Assembly: GCA_015146655.1 (NCBI GenBank) | Contig: VKHL01000055.1 | Location: 1 to 64,000 of the forward strand | DNA length: 64,000 nucleotides | Direction: 5' to 3' | From: Ochromonas danica | Taxonomy: Eukaryota; Sar; Chrysophyceae; Chromulinales; Chromulinaceae | Part shown: piece by piece, positions 19,533-29,395 of the stretch | How positions within the stretch are numbered: the stretch's first letter is position 1 | How the letters are laid out: the number at the start of each line of letters is the position of its first letter | Notes under the pieces: generated by a model | What the model saw: the letters and a program-made list of their open reading frames with translations, nothing else | What the model was told of the DNA's origin: nothing | Database searches by the model: none | Translations under genes and position numbers: made by a program

Positions 19533-20540
19533 TTATCTATGAGCCGAAACATTATGTCCACTCACTGATTTTAGAGCGACATCCAATGTGACCATGTGAC
19601 GATATATTCTCAATGCACTTGCATATGAGAGTGACATATCATCCGGAGAAACATGGTACAGGTTAGTAATATGCCTGCAGATGTCCACGTATATTGGAGT
19701 CCCCACACATTTTGCAACAATTGGACTTTCACAACCACTACTGTCCATGTTAGAAAAGCATTCAGCAGAACGCCTAGGCTTCATGCCATGGAAATGCAAA
19801 ATAGCAGTTTTGTTGGAATTCCCCCAATAGGGCTTCCAATTGAAAGCAGCTGGAAGAAGTTCAGCCACGTGAAGCTTGTCGTGGAAATAAGAAAGCAAAT
19901 ATCCCTGGTCAAATACAGGGAATGAAAAGTTAGCATTCTTCCCATGCTCAATGAAACCAGCCATATGCTTCCTCATGCCCTTTATATTCATGTAAAGCAC
20001 ACCAGAATTAGCGATTTCATCTTTCTTCATCTCTCCTCCTAATGAAATCACTTTGGGCTTTGGTAAATCATTAATGTTGAAGGAAGGGTAGAATAGGACG
20101 TCACAATCTGTGTAAAGAATATAGTCGAAGTCTATATTGGACTTCAGAGAAGGAGGAAGTGTTTTAGCCAACTCGGGTACTATAGTAGGAATATCCAAAC
20201 GAAGGTAAGCGGGATGATTGAGAATGGGATACTTGTTGATGACCTCTCGATTCACAAAAGTCAAGTTACGATGGAGAATGTGAATCGTGCCAGATTCGGC
20301 CAGTTTGGTCAGCCAATCAGGTAGAGGCACATTTTGATGATGGCTACCACCCAACATAAGAACAGGGAAGAGCTGATCGGAATGCAGCAGCAGCGCAGAG
20401 TTAAGTGCAGCTTTGACGAAAGCGAGGTATGAAGCAGCATGCTCATTAAACTGAGTGGCCATAAACCACAGAGTCTTCTTTCCAACACACTCTGTCACAA
20501 GAACAAGAATCAACAACACAAAGAGCAAAGTCAGCTTCAT
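19533..20540 (-). CDS. Secreted GT8-like glycosyltransferase, copy C
   Basis: A 335-residue paralog with a slightly shorter signal peptide (MKLTLLFVLLILVLVTEC). The catalytic features are conserved: YTDCDVLFYPSF, IANSGVLYMN, FDQGYLLSYF and AILHFHGMKP. The C-terminus ends soon after MVTLDVALKSV, lacking the Lys-rich tail of copies A and B. The open frame with mostly conservative differences suggests selection for function. Its upstream region is separated from the PRXL2 remnant by a transposon. Confidence 0.82.
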   Translation of the reverse strand: MKLTLLFVLLILVLVTECVGKKTLWFMATQFNEHAASYLAFVKAALNSALLLHSDQLFPVLMLGGSHHQNVPLPDWLTKLAESGTIHILHRNLTFVNREVINKYPILNHPAYLRLDIPTIVPELAKTLPPSLKSNIDFDYILYTDCDVLFYPSFNINDLPKPKVISLGGEMKKDEIANSGVLYMNIKGMRKHMAGFIEHGKNANFSFPVFDQGYLLSYFHDKLHVAELLPAAFNWKPYWGNSNKTAILHFHGMKPRRSAECFSNMDSSGCESPIVAKCVGTPIYVDICRHITNLYHVSPDDMSLSYASALRIYRHMVTLDVALKSVSGHNVSAHR

Positions 20541-20689
20541 CTTCTGTCAATGCCGAGCTGTGGTTGCGTGCTCGGAGTGCGGGCGGGATGCAGAGCAGGA
20601 AGCAAGCAGAAGGTTGCAGAGAAGACTAACTTAACGCAACCCGGTTCAGGGCTCCATGCACAGGCTTATCGCCCCGGACACGTTTGTAC

Positions 20690-21880
20690 TCTCTTAAAAA
20701 ACAGTTGTTGGACCGAAAAAACGCGAAAATGAGTCATGTTTGAACTTCCATTGCTTCACAACCAAATTCGAATCAAGGCTGAGATAGTGATTTCCAAATG
20801 CTTAGGATTCCTCTTTGCTTTGCCATCCCTTCGCAGTTTATCGTTTTCTTGAATTGAGCAAGATATTGGGGTCTTAGGCACGCTGTGAACCGTTTAGTGA
20901 TTCGTAACCAGAGTGACTCGTCGTATCGGAGCTGGAACCCTTGATATTTGTCAAAATTATGTTAGAAATCGCCTAACAAGTCTTTGGGGCGAAGAACAGC
21001 CCCAGTCCATCCTTGAGGATATGATTTTTCTGGTTTTCTATGGAGATTTGTACCATCTCTTTTTCGACACCATTCTCGAGGAAGCTAACTCTGCCTACCA
21101 CGTTGGCCGTCACCCTCTTGAGAATAACTTTCACAACATTCGAAAACGACCGGTAGAGTGGGTTGATACGGTTATTCAGACAGGAACGGTCGCTGATTGG
21201 CAAAGGATGTCAAAAGAGGCCAATCGATTGCGAACGCCAACTTCTGAGTGGACTCAACAGACTTTCGCCTCATTGGCGAACAGTCTACCCCTATGAGTGT
21301 GGTTTCAAGTCAAACTCTCCAGCGCAGCGCTACTAAATCATGATGGATGGCAGGGGCAGGGTCCACAGGGTTTGGGGTGGTATTTCACGAAAGGCCTACG
21401 ATGGCGACTTCCTGAAGCTCTATAAGGAAGAGCTCAACAGGGGCTTCAATGTAGGTAGCGTTATGGTGGACAAACACTTCCCGTGGAGGCGAGAGGGCCT
21501 CCAGAACTTGAAGTTCTATGTGTACTGTGTCGTTCTCCCAAACCGCAAGCGCAAGAGGATCCCGAATGAACCTGAAGAAAACGAGGTCGCCAAACTATCC
21601 AAGGAGCAAGCCGCTTTCAATGCACAGCACCAGGGGGCAAGAGCAATGGTGGAAAGGCCATTTAGACCCATGCGAACCCTTTTCCAGTCCTTGGCTTCCC
21701 CTTGGGCTAAGAGCTGGCTACAGCAAGATTAATTGGTGAAAGTTGCTTGTACTGATGTGAATCTTAATTTTAAATAATATGGCAACATTGCAGGACTTAA
21801 CTCTCTTTTGTTAAAAAGTTATTAGCGAATAAAGCCAGATTCACTTTGGGTCCAAACACTGTTTTTTTCACTCTCTGTGG
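20690..21880 (+). mobile_element. Harbinger-like DNA transposon with imperfect terminal inverted repeats
   Basis: A transposase-like gene lies between imperfect inverted ends. The left end reads TCTCTTAAAAAACAGTTGTTGGACC inward (about 20690-20714) and the right end, reversed, reads GAGAGTGAAAAAAACAGTGTTTGGACC (about 21849-21876). It sits exactly between GT8 copy C and the PRXL2 remnant, which are directly adjacent in the other units, so insertion after duplication is the simplest reading. A target-site duplication could not be fixed by eye. Confidence 0.6.
20913..21732 (+). pseudogene. Harbinger/DDE_4-like transposase, interrupted
   Basis: The first frame (about 20913-21296) encodes an N-terminal part containing NRLTSLWGEEQPQSILEDMI. 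The second (21340-21732) holds the catalytic region: first Asp in MMDGRGRVHRVWGGISRKAY, second in VGSVMVDKHFPW, and Glu in GARAMVERPFRPMRTLF, preceded by LSKEQAAFNAQHQ. This D-D-E spacing and the FN..H..AR..VER pattern are typical of Harbinger/IS5-like transposases. A stop and a frame change separate the halves near 21297-21340, so it is likely inactive unless an intron is present. At about 270 residues it is shorter than most family members. Confidence 0.6.
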
Positions 21881-21886
21881 GCGAAT

Positions 21887-21904
21887 GGTTAACTTAACAA
21901 GGAA
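21887..21904. promoter_or_regulatory. TTAACTTAACAAGG motif (unit 3)
   Basis: GGTTAACTTAACAAGGAAAT directly follows the right transposon end and precedes the PRXL2 remnant, keeping the position it has in units 1 and 2. Confidence 0.45.
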
Positions 21905-21989
21905 ATGCTATTTGGCTTGGAAAGAGACAAGAGCAGGAAAAGAAAAAGAAGAACAAGAAGATGAGAAGCATCAGCTGGTCACTCTTTTC

Positions 21990-22562
21990 TTATTCTACAT
22001 ACTCTGCTCCTTGAATCTCTTCGCGAAGTATTCCACAGCCATTATTTTGAAGACTTCTATGGTCTCCTTTAGTTCTTCTGTTCCTGAGGACAATGGTGTG
22101 AAAGCATTGAGCTCTGGCCAGTGACAGCAGAAAAAATCACTCCAGATTGTGCCCTCATTCACACAAGCAATTTATGTTGTTCGTAGACCAGGTTGTGTGC
22201 TCTGTCGTGAAGATGCCCAAGAATTAACATCTCGCATCAAAGCAGGGCAGTATGACAATGACATCAATGTGGTGGGGGTGATCAAGGAAGTAGCTCCAAT
22301 TAAAGGAGCTGAAACAGATGAAAAGCTTGGTGTAGGAGAATTCCAAAGCAAGTATTTCCAAGGCTTCCCACTCTTCCTTGACCAGGAGAAGAAGTTTTAT
22401 TCCTTTCTGGGCGATAAGAGCTTGTTGAGTCAACCTTGGAGGTCTTGGAATCCTTTTACCCTCTATTCTGACTTCCAATCCATGAATAATCGATTGAAAA
22501 GCAAAGGAGTGGAAGGAAATTTGAGAGGAGAAGGACTCTGCTCGATTAGTTGTTCGAGCTGA
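21990..22562 (+). pseudogene. PRXL2-like (FAM213-type) gene, truncated at both ends (unit 3)
   Basis: The longest PRXL2 segment in the window: IYVVRRPGCVLCREDAQELT with the CxxC motif, then VVGVIKEVAPIKGAETDEKL, FPLFLDQEKKFYSFLGDKSL and NRLKSKGVEGNLRGEGL. This is the order seen in peroxiredoxin-like 2A proteins, thioredoxin-fold reductases. The N-terminal region has a deletion and a stop near 22110-22150. The C-terminus diverges after GEGL, where the copy at 28335 continues with LKGGL. A protein from about 22149 would lack the first strand. Probably a pseudogene. Confidence 0.7.
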
Positions 22563-23069
22563 TATTTGCGCTGTTATTTGACTCGTTATCTCCATGTGAA
22601 AGGTCAGCCACTCTCCATTGATTGGTTGGAATAAAATGGAAAGTTATACTTGACAATTCTCCCAATGAATCCAATTGGAAGTTCTGTGGTAATGTAGGTT
22701 TTAGTACTGAGATTATATGCTGTCGTCCATGTTAATGTCTTGGGTTATGATGATGATTGTGTTTGCTTGAGATATGTCTATCCAAGATTCTTTGATCACA
22801 CTAGTTCTTTATTATGTCGTCGCCTGCGTGCGTATGCTGGAATCTATGTAACGTATGATGTAGTGGTCACTGTTGCTTTGAGAGTGGTTGTGGATGATTT
22901 TCAATTAATTACATATTATCAATAGTAAGAACACAGCTTTCCATTCTCTAAGATAAAACAAGAAATGCACAAAAAACACTATAGCTCATGCACATTACAA
23001 ACGGCAACTACGATCAGGACACACTATGCCACAATCACACTATGCCACCTTGAATACCCAACAAGCTAC
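22563..23069. other. Intergenic, no gene recognised
   Basis: AT-rich spacer with short open frames only. A small direct repeat CACACTATGCCAC occurs twice near 23020-23045. Nothing else seen. Confidence 0.5.
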
Positions 23070-24242
23070 TCACCACATACTGCCGTCCGATACCAACAAA
23101 TCCTTGCCTCGCTGGAGCATCTCCTGCAACGACAAAAGAGAAAGATGATAGACACTCGGCCATTCTCGACGATTGTAGTCAAACAAGACTGCATGTCTGG
23201 CTAATGCATCGCGCATCGCTGCTAACTTTTTCCAATCTCGAGAAAGATCGTAAACTGTCTGCACAATGCGATCTATCTCACGAGGAAAGTTTATTTCGTC
23301 TTTATAGAAGATCAAAGAGAAGGAAGACCAGTTGATCCATTCATAAAAGGGAAGCTGAGCAGGATACGTGACGAAGATCACGGGAATGCAGCCTCGTAAA
23401 ATGACTTTATAAAGTCTCGCAGTGGAGGAAGTGTCACCAGGCAAGACAAAGCAAAACTGAGCGCTTCCCAACGCATCATTAAACTCCGTCGTACTCATGC
23501 TGTTGGAAATGAGAGATCTTTCTAAGTTCATCGACTGCAAATGAGAATACAGATGAGTGTGATACAGGCGATAACTATCTCCCAGGCCAGCAGGCGATTC
23601 CCTCAGGGCAGCCAACAGGACAAACTGCCGTTTCTCACTCGCGGAACTTGCCAGTCCGATGTCCGACTTGTTGATAGCATGAGGAATGAAGACATCTCGA
23701 CCATTCGGTGTGAGCATTTCATCGGATCGAAAGTGATGAATATCTTGAGCATATAGCAAGGAGTCCTTCTGATGCAAGGACATGGTCTCCAAGGGAGAGG
23801 GGTCCACGCAAAATGTCTTGTCCATAGTGAAATAGGTCATGCGGGTGAGGGGATGATTCCAAACAAGGTCGCCAATGAATGCATCCACCTTCTCCCACGC
23901 AGAGGTGGAGAGAGGATCGTGAGCGCCAAATAGAGGGAGGTAGAAAAGATCCACTTCCACTTCCCGCTGATCATCAGAAGAGAGACTCTCAACTCGATGA
24001 GAGTAGTGGTAGCACAAGAAGCAATAGAACAGAAGGTCTTGTCCATGAGGCGAGAGGGTGGTGGGATCGTTACAGTCAAGGGAGGAGGGCAGCTGTGTCT
24101 TGGGGGAGGGCAAGATGAAGACAGAAGGCAAGACCAAAGAACCACCATCCACCCTCCACACTTTCGAATCCGTAGATTCATGAGAATAAACAGGTATGAA
24201 GGTCGAGAAAATAAAGAAGAGAAATGTGATAAAGCAATTCAT
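23070..24242 (-). CDS. Exostosin-like glycosyltransferase (GT47)
   Basis: A 390-residue protein from the ATG at 24242, chosen because it starts a clear signal peptide or anchor (MNCFITFLFFIFSTFIPVYS); the frame stays open 45 codons upstream without supporting features. Exostosin-family landmarks are EVEVDLFYLPLFG, DVFIPHAINK, KRQFVLLAALRESPAG, FCFVLPGDTSSTARLYKVIL, RGCIPVIFVTYPAQLPFYEW and INWSSFSLIFYKDE. These form the C-terminal GT-B nucleotide-sugar site. Members elongate heparan-sulfate chains in animals and xyloglucan, xylan or pectin side chains in plants and algae. Here the acceptor is unknown. It is divergently placed to the GT92-like gene at 24534, and a decayed paralog lies at 44985-45590. 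Confidence 0.85.
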   Translation of the reverse strand: MNCFITFLFFIFSTFIPVYSHESTDSKVWRVDGGSLVLPSVFILPSPKTQLPSSLDCNDPTTLSPHGQDLLFYCFLCYHYSHRVESLSSDDQREVEVDLFYLPLFGAHDPLSTSAWEKVDAFIGDLVWNHPLTRMTYFTMDKTFCVDPSPLETMSLHQKDSLLYAQDIHHFRSDEMLTPNGRDVFIPHAINKSDIGLASSASEKRQFVLLAALRESPAGLGDSYRLYHTHLYSHLQSMNLERSLISNSMSTTEFNDALGSAQFCFVLPGDTSSTARLYKVILRGCIPVIFVTYPAQLPFYEWINWSSFSLIFYKDEINFPREIDRIVQTVYDLSRDWKKLAAMRDALARHAVLFDYNRREWPSVYHLSLLSLQEMLQRGKDLLVSDGSMW

Positions 24243-24533
24243 GTTTGGTGAAATAAAAATGCGATGCCAACAATCGCGCATCACAACAAAAAAGACCGAA
24301 GACCGACCTCCGGAATTTACTAACAAAACTGGTCTCCTGTGGAAACCTCCGAAATGTCTGCACCACTGTGTGGTCACACCTGCTGCTGGACCGCTTCACT
24401 TCTTTGAGTTGAAAGGTGTGCTGGCTGACTGCAAGATTCTGACTTCAAACCACCACCACAGAGACGCTCCGGGCATCAGCGCGGCAGCATCACGGCCGAC
24501 TGCTTTTTACCATCAAGACTCGAAGAAGTATTG

Positions 24534-25622
24534 ATGATGCGGATTTCCCCATTTTGTGTGATCATCTGGATCGCTGGATTAATTTCGGTAAATGTTGCCA
24601 AAGCAACAACAAAAACAACCTTCGAAAATGAGATTTGCATCATGACCAAAGTAAAATCACTTGCAGAAACTAACAGTTGTCAATTTATTGAATGGATAGA
24701 GTATCATTTCCTTTTGGGCGTGAATAAAATATTTGTGAATGATGATTGTTCAGAGGAACCATTGTTCAAGCAGATTTTACATTATTATTCTGTTTTGGGT
24801 CAAGTTGTGATTGCTTCCGAACAATCGAACTGCACTAACCACATACCGGATGAAGGAGGACTGATGAAAAGAACGTTTCAGAATTATGGCCACAGATGTG
24901 AGTGGATGGCAGTTATTGACATGGACGAGTATATCACTTTTGTTAATGAAAACGTCGAAGTCACTTTCAGTGAGCGATTGAAACAAGCAAACACTTCAAT
25001 CATCCGCATGCCATGGTTCGTTATGGGTTCTGAAGGCCATGAAAAGCGGCCAAAAGGCGTTACAATAGAATCGTTCATACACGGAGCCATGGATCAGCAT
25101 CATCATTGCAAAACAATTGCAAGGTCAGAAGAGGTTGACGAGTGGCCATTTCAGCATGTTCCTCGAGTGAAGAGGCCACATGAAATGATGCTGGGTATGA
25201 ACATGACAAGAAAAGAATACTTTCATAGCCCTCGATTGCACAAAGATGAAGTGACAGTGGGGAAAGACACAGCCAATGGCAATGCTATCATCGTGCCGAG
25301 AAGTGACATTTACTTGAAGCACTTCATTTTTCTGTCTTGGGAACAGTACAAACAACAACGCGGTGCATACAAAAAGATAGCTTCGGGAGTTAGTAATCTT
25401 GTTTGGGGTGTGAATCCAAGAGAGAAATGGCTCATTGGAAATCAAACATACTTCACCAACACCCTGTCAGGTGGTTTCACAAACTTCATGGCGAACAAGT
25501 TAAAATTGCGGCTTCACGAACGTCATTTACCTGCTACAGTTGGTTCAATTGGGAAAGAAAGTGGTGAAGTTCAACAATCGAAATCAAGTGTGTTTGATGT
25601 TTGTGCGAAGTATTGGTGGTGA
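24534..25622 (+). CDS. Secreted GT92/GT2-like glycosyltransferase, copy 1
   Basis: A 362-residue protein beginning MMRISPFCVIIWIAGLISVN, a signal peptide. The GT-A fold of family GT92 (DUF23-like) is visible: EICIMTKVKSLAETNSCQFI, EWIEYHFLLGVNKIFVNDDC, CEWMAVIDMDEYI with the metal-binding DMDE (about residue 125), MPWFVMGSEGHEKRP and, later, DIYLKHFIFLSWEQY, which supplies a conserved His. Animal GT92 enzymes add galactose to core fucose; the donor here is unknown. It differs from copy 2 by about a dozen residues, mostly in the last third, and both are open. It reads divergently from the exostosin gene. Confidence 0.84.
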   Translation: MMRISPFCVIIWIAGLISVNVAKATTKTTFENEICIMTKVKSLAETNSCQFIEWIEYHFLLGVNKIFVNDDCSEEPLFKQILHYYSVLGQVVIASEQSNCTNHIPDEGGLMKRTFQNYGHRCEWMAVIDMDEYITFVNENVEVTFSERLKQANTSIIRMPWFVMGSEGHEKRPKGVTIESFIHGAMDQHHHCKTIARSEEVDEWPFQHVPRVKRPHEMMLGMNMTRKEYFHSPRLHKDEVTVGKDTANGNAIIVPRSDIYLKHFIFLSWEQYKQQRGAYKKIASGVSNLVWGVNPREKWLIGNQTYFTNTLSGGFTNFMANKLKLRLHERHLPATVGSIGKESGEVQQSKSSVFDVCAKYWW

Positions 25623-25639
25623 TGATTTTGTAGCTGAAT

Positions 25640-25785
25640 TGTACTCTATTGTGCTGAGCGTTTGTGTACTTTCAATCACAATCCCCAGTGGAGTCACAGT
25701 AAGTCTGTTCTGGGTCGATGGAAAGTGCTTGGTATCGACTGGCGGCGATACTGTCGTGGTTGTCTGGAGATTCCCCTCCGCTTAA
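25640..25785 (+). pseudogene. C-terminal WD40 fragment downstream of GT92 copy 1
   Basis: The frame ending at 25785 reads VTVSLFWVDGKCLVSTGGDT, then VVVVWRFPSA and stop. This is the last blade of a WD40 propeller; GG(A)D..V.VWRF is typical of EML/HELP-type WD proteins. It overlaps the 3' flank of the GT92-like gene and has no upstream WD repeats, so it is a leftover from a fusion of unrelated sequences. The same fragment is at 32235-32380. Confidence 0.55.
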
Positions 25786-26742
25786 TTTTGCTAGACCTAC
25801 TGTACAATGGGATGTTATCCTATCTCATATTAACAATAAGCTTCTAATGCAGATATTATCGCAAGCTATACCTCTCGTTCGCCATGAACAACTCAGACTG
25901 TAAAGTAAACGCGAAGAGTTGGGACTATGAAACTTTTAAATAACTGCCTGCTACACTAGGACCTTAAGCCCATCCAAGCATACAATGAGTGAAGGTGCAT
26001 CTTAATACACTGATGAGAATAACTCTATCTGGATATTCTCATCTACGGCTACGAAGCAAGAATCTGCATAGGGAAAGCATAACAAAATGTGTTTATTATG
26101 CTGGTATGGGAGTGTTTAGTGTTTCTATCAGCGGATGTGAATAACCTTATGCAAAGAAATGATAACGACTTGTACTGTGCTGAGCGCTTCTGTAGTTTCA
26201 ATTGCAATTCTCTTCATTAATTAACACCTACATTATCGCATTCTTGACACTCCTCTTCTCATTTTGAGTTAGCACTACTAACCGCAATATTAATAAATGA
26301 TATTTGTTACCTGTCTTCATCATTGATGACTGCCTTTATTACATTCATCACGCCCAGTGTCATTAAAGATTTAATCATTAATGATTTCGTCTTTCGATAT
26401 CATTAAGTCTCCCATAGTTATCCTATCCCAAATTAACAATAATCTTCTAATGCAATACTATCGCAAGCTACATGCCCTCGTTTGCCATGAGCAACTTAGA
26501 CTGTAAAGCAAACGCGAAGAGTTGGGACTATGAAACTTTAAATAACTGCCTGCTACACTAGGACCTTAAGCCCATCCAAGCATACAATGAGTGAGGGTAC
26601 ATCTTAATACACTGATGAGAATAACTCTATCTGGATATTCTCATCTACGGCTACGAAGCAAGAATCTGCATAGGGAAAGCATAACAAAATGTGTTTATTA
26701 GGATGACAGAGGAGTGATCGCTTTGCCTCCAATTCAGACGTC
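25786..26742. other. Shared 3' flank with internal duplication
   Basis: Non-coding stretch. The block AAACGCGAAGAGTTGGGACT ... AAAATGTGTTTATTA occurs twice (about 25905-26097 and 26507-26699). Between them is a segment equal to 48222-48600, starting TGCTGGTATGGGAGTGTTTA. Confidence 0.75.
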
Positions 26743-27645
26743 TTAAGGTGCTTCCATTGTAAATTGAGACCTCTGGGCATACAGGTCGGGATGTTCCAGA
26801 CTCAATGACTTATGAGTTGTCAAGGCTCTTTGCGCATCCGCTTCCTCATCTTCCTGGGAGCGACTAAGAGGGAAGATCAAGTCAGTGAGGAAGAGAGCTA
26901 AGAAGATGGCGATTAAGCCCACAGCCCAAGTGGCCAAGACGGCGGCAGTGTGATGACGAATGGGACCTTCGTGACCATAGGTCAGACCATTCATTCCTTC
27001 ATCATTCACATAGCGATAGCTAATCAAGGCAGTGAACAAGAATGCAATCGATCCACCAATGCCATGCACGGTCACAACACTGTAAGGTTGATCATTTAAA
27101 CCATCCTTGATCAAGAGATTGGCAATGATACGAGTCGCAATGACTGTAATGACAGAGATGATCATAGCACCACCAACTGTAACGAGGCCACTAGAAGGAG
27201 TGGTAGAGACCAAACCCAACAAGATGGCATTGATCAAGGTTATATTGGAGAAAGGAATATCAAACACAAAGTCAATGAGGTAGTTCAATGCGATAGAAAT
27301 CATCACACCAGCAATAGTGTTTACCACAGCCTGAGAAGCTGAGACTGACGCAGCATGAGCCTTACCAACATTGATACCAAACCATAGAAACCACATGGCT
27401 AAGACAGAAAAGAGAGCTACTTCAGGGTTACGAGGAGTAGCAGGTGTAGTGGCTTTAGGTGCTTGCTTGAAATCCAAGAAGAGATACATAGCAAGGACTG
27501 TAATTCCAGCCATCATAAGATCAGCAATACTACCTGCAACGTCTTCAATAACGTTTGTCTTATAGAATTCTCTTAAATTCCAAACTATATGAGCGATGGG
27601 TGTCCAGATGGTTAAATGATTTGGAAAGCCCAGAATCTGATCAGT
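26743..27645 (-). pseudogene. Ammonium transporter, truncated copy 1 with altered pore
   Basis: This is the C-terminal 60% of the AMT/Mep/Rh transporter found whole at 48844-50379. Relative to that gene, about 180 bases are missing internally (LTIWTPIAHIVWN is joined to QILGFPN), and the N-terminal half is gone beyond about 27645. The pore segment EDFAGGIVVHMMAG reads EDVAGSIADLMMAG here, so the first twin-His is lost. The second, TVHGIGG, and all later helices are conserved. It cannot form a complete transporter. Confidence 0.85.
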
Positions 27646-27664
27646 AGATATCACCATGAGCATT

Positions 27665-28104
27665 GGTTTCTTCTACTACTATTGCTTATCCTTCAACTAC
27701 TAGCGGAGATTGGTACTCATAAGTCATTCATCAAGCTGCCCACTGGCAAGTTCCTTGTCATTAACACTGTCGACATTACCCCCGCGGCGAAATCTGCAAT
27801 TGACAGCTTGACCAACAATGGCCAATTGATTGAAGCAGTACTTGCAACTCATCCTTTCCATACCATCTACTTCCCTTCATTCCATCGTCTCTATCCCAAT
27901 ACACGGTATTATGGATGTCCACGTCATTTAAAGAAGGTTTCCATTCCTTGGACAGGCAGTCTTGTTGATCCTGCCATCTTGTCCTCCTGGGAAGATCAAG
28001 GTGTCTTCTTACGTGTTCCTGATGGGACTGATATTCTAACTCCAGCAGAAGATAATCATTTAAGCTGCGTCTTTGTCTTCCTACCACTACCATTGAGTCA
28101 ATAG
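27665..28104 (+). pseudogene. DUF4336-like fragment
   Basis: A nearly identical copy of the first half of the gene at 47421: IGTHKSFIKLPTGKFLVINT, VLATHPFHTIYFPSFHRLYP and GVFLRVPDGTDILTPAEDNH, ending at SCVFVF, where unrelated sequence begins. The original N-terminal exon sequence is partly missing near 27690. It abuts the truncated transporter, giving the reverse gene order of the intact locus. Confidence 0.85.
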
Positions 28105-28334
28105 TTGCATGAGAAGATTCTACAGCTTTTGAGTTGCTCTCCTTTCCTCCTATCTTGTGCTACTCTCCTTGCCAATCAATCTCGGATCATTTACTCATTT
28201 TTTTCTTTCGATTGTCCGAATCATTATCTGTCATCAGTAAATTTCTTAAGATGAAAAGTGACATGTTGATGCGATGTGTGATAACTGATCAACGCGAGTC
28301 ATCGCGAATTCACACATCATTCGCAAAACTCGTA

Positions 28335-28660
28335 TTAAGCGAGTTGAAACCTTCCCTCTTCACTGAGCAGACTTCAATTCTGGGATTGTTCATGGGAGGT
28401 CTCGGAATCCTTTTTACTTGGAATAATCCAGACTTCCAATCCATGAATAATCGATTGAAAAGCAAAGGAGTGGAAGGCAATTTGAGAGGAGAAGGACTGT
28501 TGAAAGGAGGACTTTAGGTGATTAACCCCACTGAGGGATGAAGTGGTCTATCGTCATGAAGAGATTACAGGGTTCTGTGTGCCTTATGATGAAGTAATTG
28601 CCGTCTTGGATAAAGTCAGACCTAGTGTGAGGCCGCCACTTGAAGAGAAGCATTTGATAA
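28335..28660 (+). pseudogene. PRXL2-like C-terminal fragment
   Basis: It contains TSILGLFMGGLGILFTWNNP, then DFQSMNNRLKSKGVEGNLRG and GEGLLKGGL. After a stop, further sequence encodes VINPTEG and, in another frame, VVYRHEEITGFCVPYDEVIA. This is the C-terminal part missing from the copy at 21990. The N-terminal CxxC region is absent. Confidence 0.7.
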
Positions 28661-28664
28661 CTTA

Positions 28665-29085
28665 TTTCCTTGGACACCTTAGATTATTGATAAGACCATA
28701 GTTGTCGGCGCTAATTTGCAGACGTGGATCACTTGAGGCGTAGTTTGACAACTACAGTAGTAAGAAGAGATTAACAGTAAGGAATGCTCCTTTGGAGAGT
28801 GTGGAGGATTAGGAGTGTGGAGTATTGGATATCTGATATGTAAGTCATTATAGTTAGATTGGGCAATTCGCTGTTCGATTGAACACATGAACAGAAGAAC
28901 TGATTTACACATGGGAATACTCCACTTCGTGTGAGGAAGTTCTCTGTTTTGGCCTCGATTAACCCAATCAAAGACCTTGCCGAAGAGACACACTTTGTTG
29001 GATATGGTAGATATCCCGATTCGTCGCGTTGGAGTTTCTTGCTGATCGTGATCATCTTTCTTGTTCTTGATTGTAACTTCTTGCT
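28665..29085 (+). repeat. Shuffled ~400-bp unit, copy 2
   Basis: Reverse complement of 15110-15535 and similar to 34225-34540. Here it lies between a PRXL2 fragment and an RCC1 fragment, the same order as at 33840-34700. Confidence 0.8.
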
Positions 29086-29395
29086 TGCGGTTGGTCACAT
29101 TGTGTTGCTCGAGGGGTAAAGAGCAACGGTGACCTAGTCTTCTATGCCTGGGGTCGTCGAGACATGGGGCAATATCCTCTCCATGACAAGGAGGAAGTCA
29201 ATCTAGACGATTGGAAGCCTCGCATTCTTCCTTCTTTACCCTCGGGCAAACAAGTCGTCGAAGTTTCGTGTGGATCAGAGTTCACCGTCACAGTAGATGA
29301 AGAGGGTAATCTCTGGGGTTGTAGATGGAATGAACATGATAATATCACTCCTCGTAAGGATAGTGGTGATACATTTGTCTCACAATTACAGTGAA
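29086..29395 (+). pseudogene. Fragment of the ChaC/RCC1 gene, last blades
   Basis: About 300 bases nearly identical to 11220-11520, with GGTTGGTCACATTGTGTTGC, YAWGRRDMGQYPLHDKEEVN and VVEVSCGSEFTVTVDEEGN. It ends at TTTGTCTCACAAT, before the natural stop. No ChaC part is present. Confidence 0.9.

Larger units (their letters stand above)
24512..27455. repeat. Segmental duplication, copy 1 (GT92, WD40 tail, ammonium transporter)
   Basis: From CATCAAGACTCGAAGAAGTA onward this matches 31103-33445 almost base for base. Copy 1 carries about 602 extra bases (about 26096-26697), which match the region 48222-48800 beside the full-length transporter. They leave a near-identical repeat of about 190 bases at 25905-26097 and 26507-26699. 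Homology stops at about 27440-27455 on the transporter side of copy 2. Confidence 0.92.
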
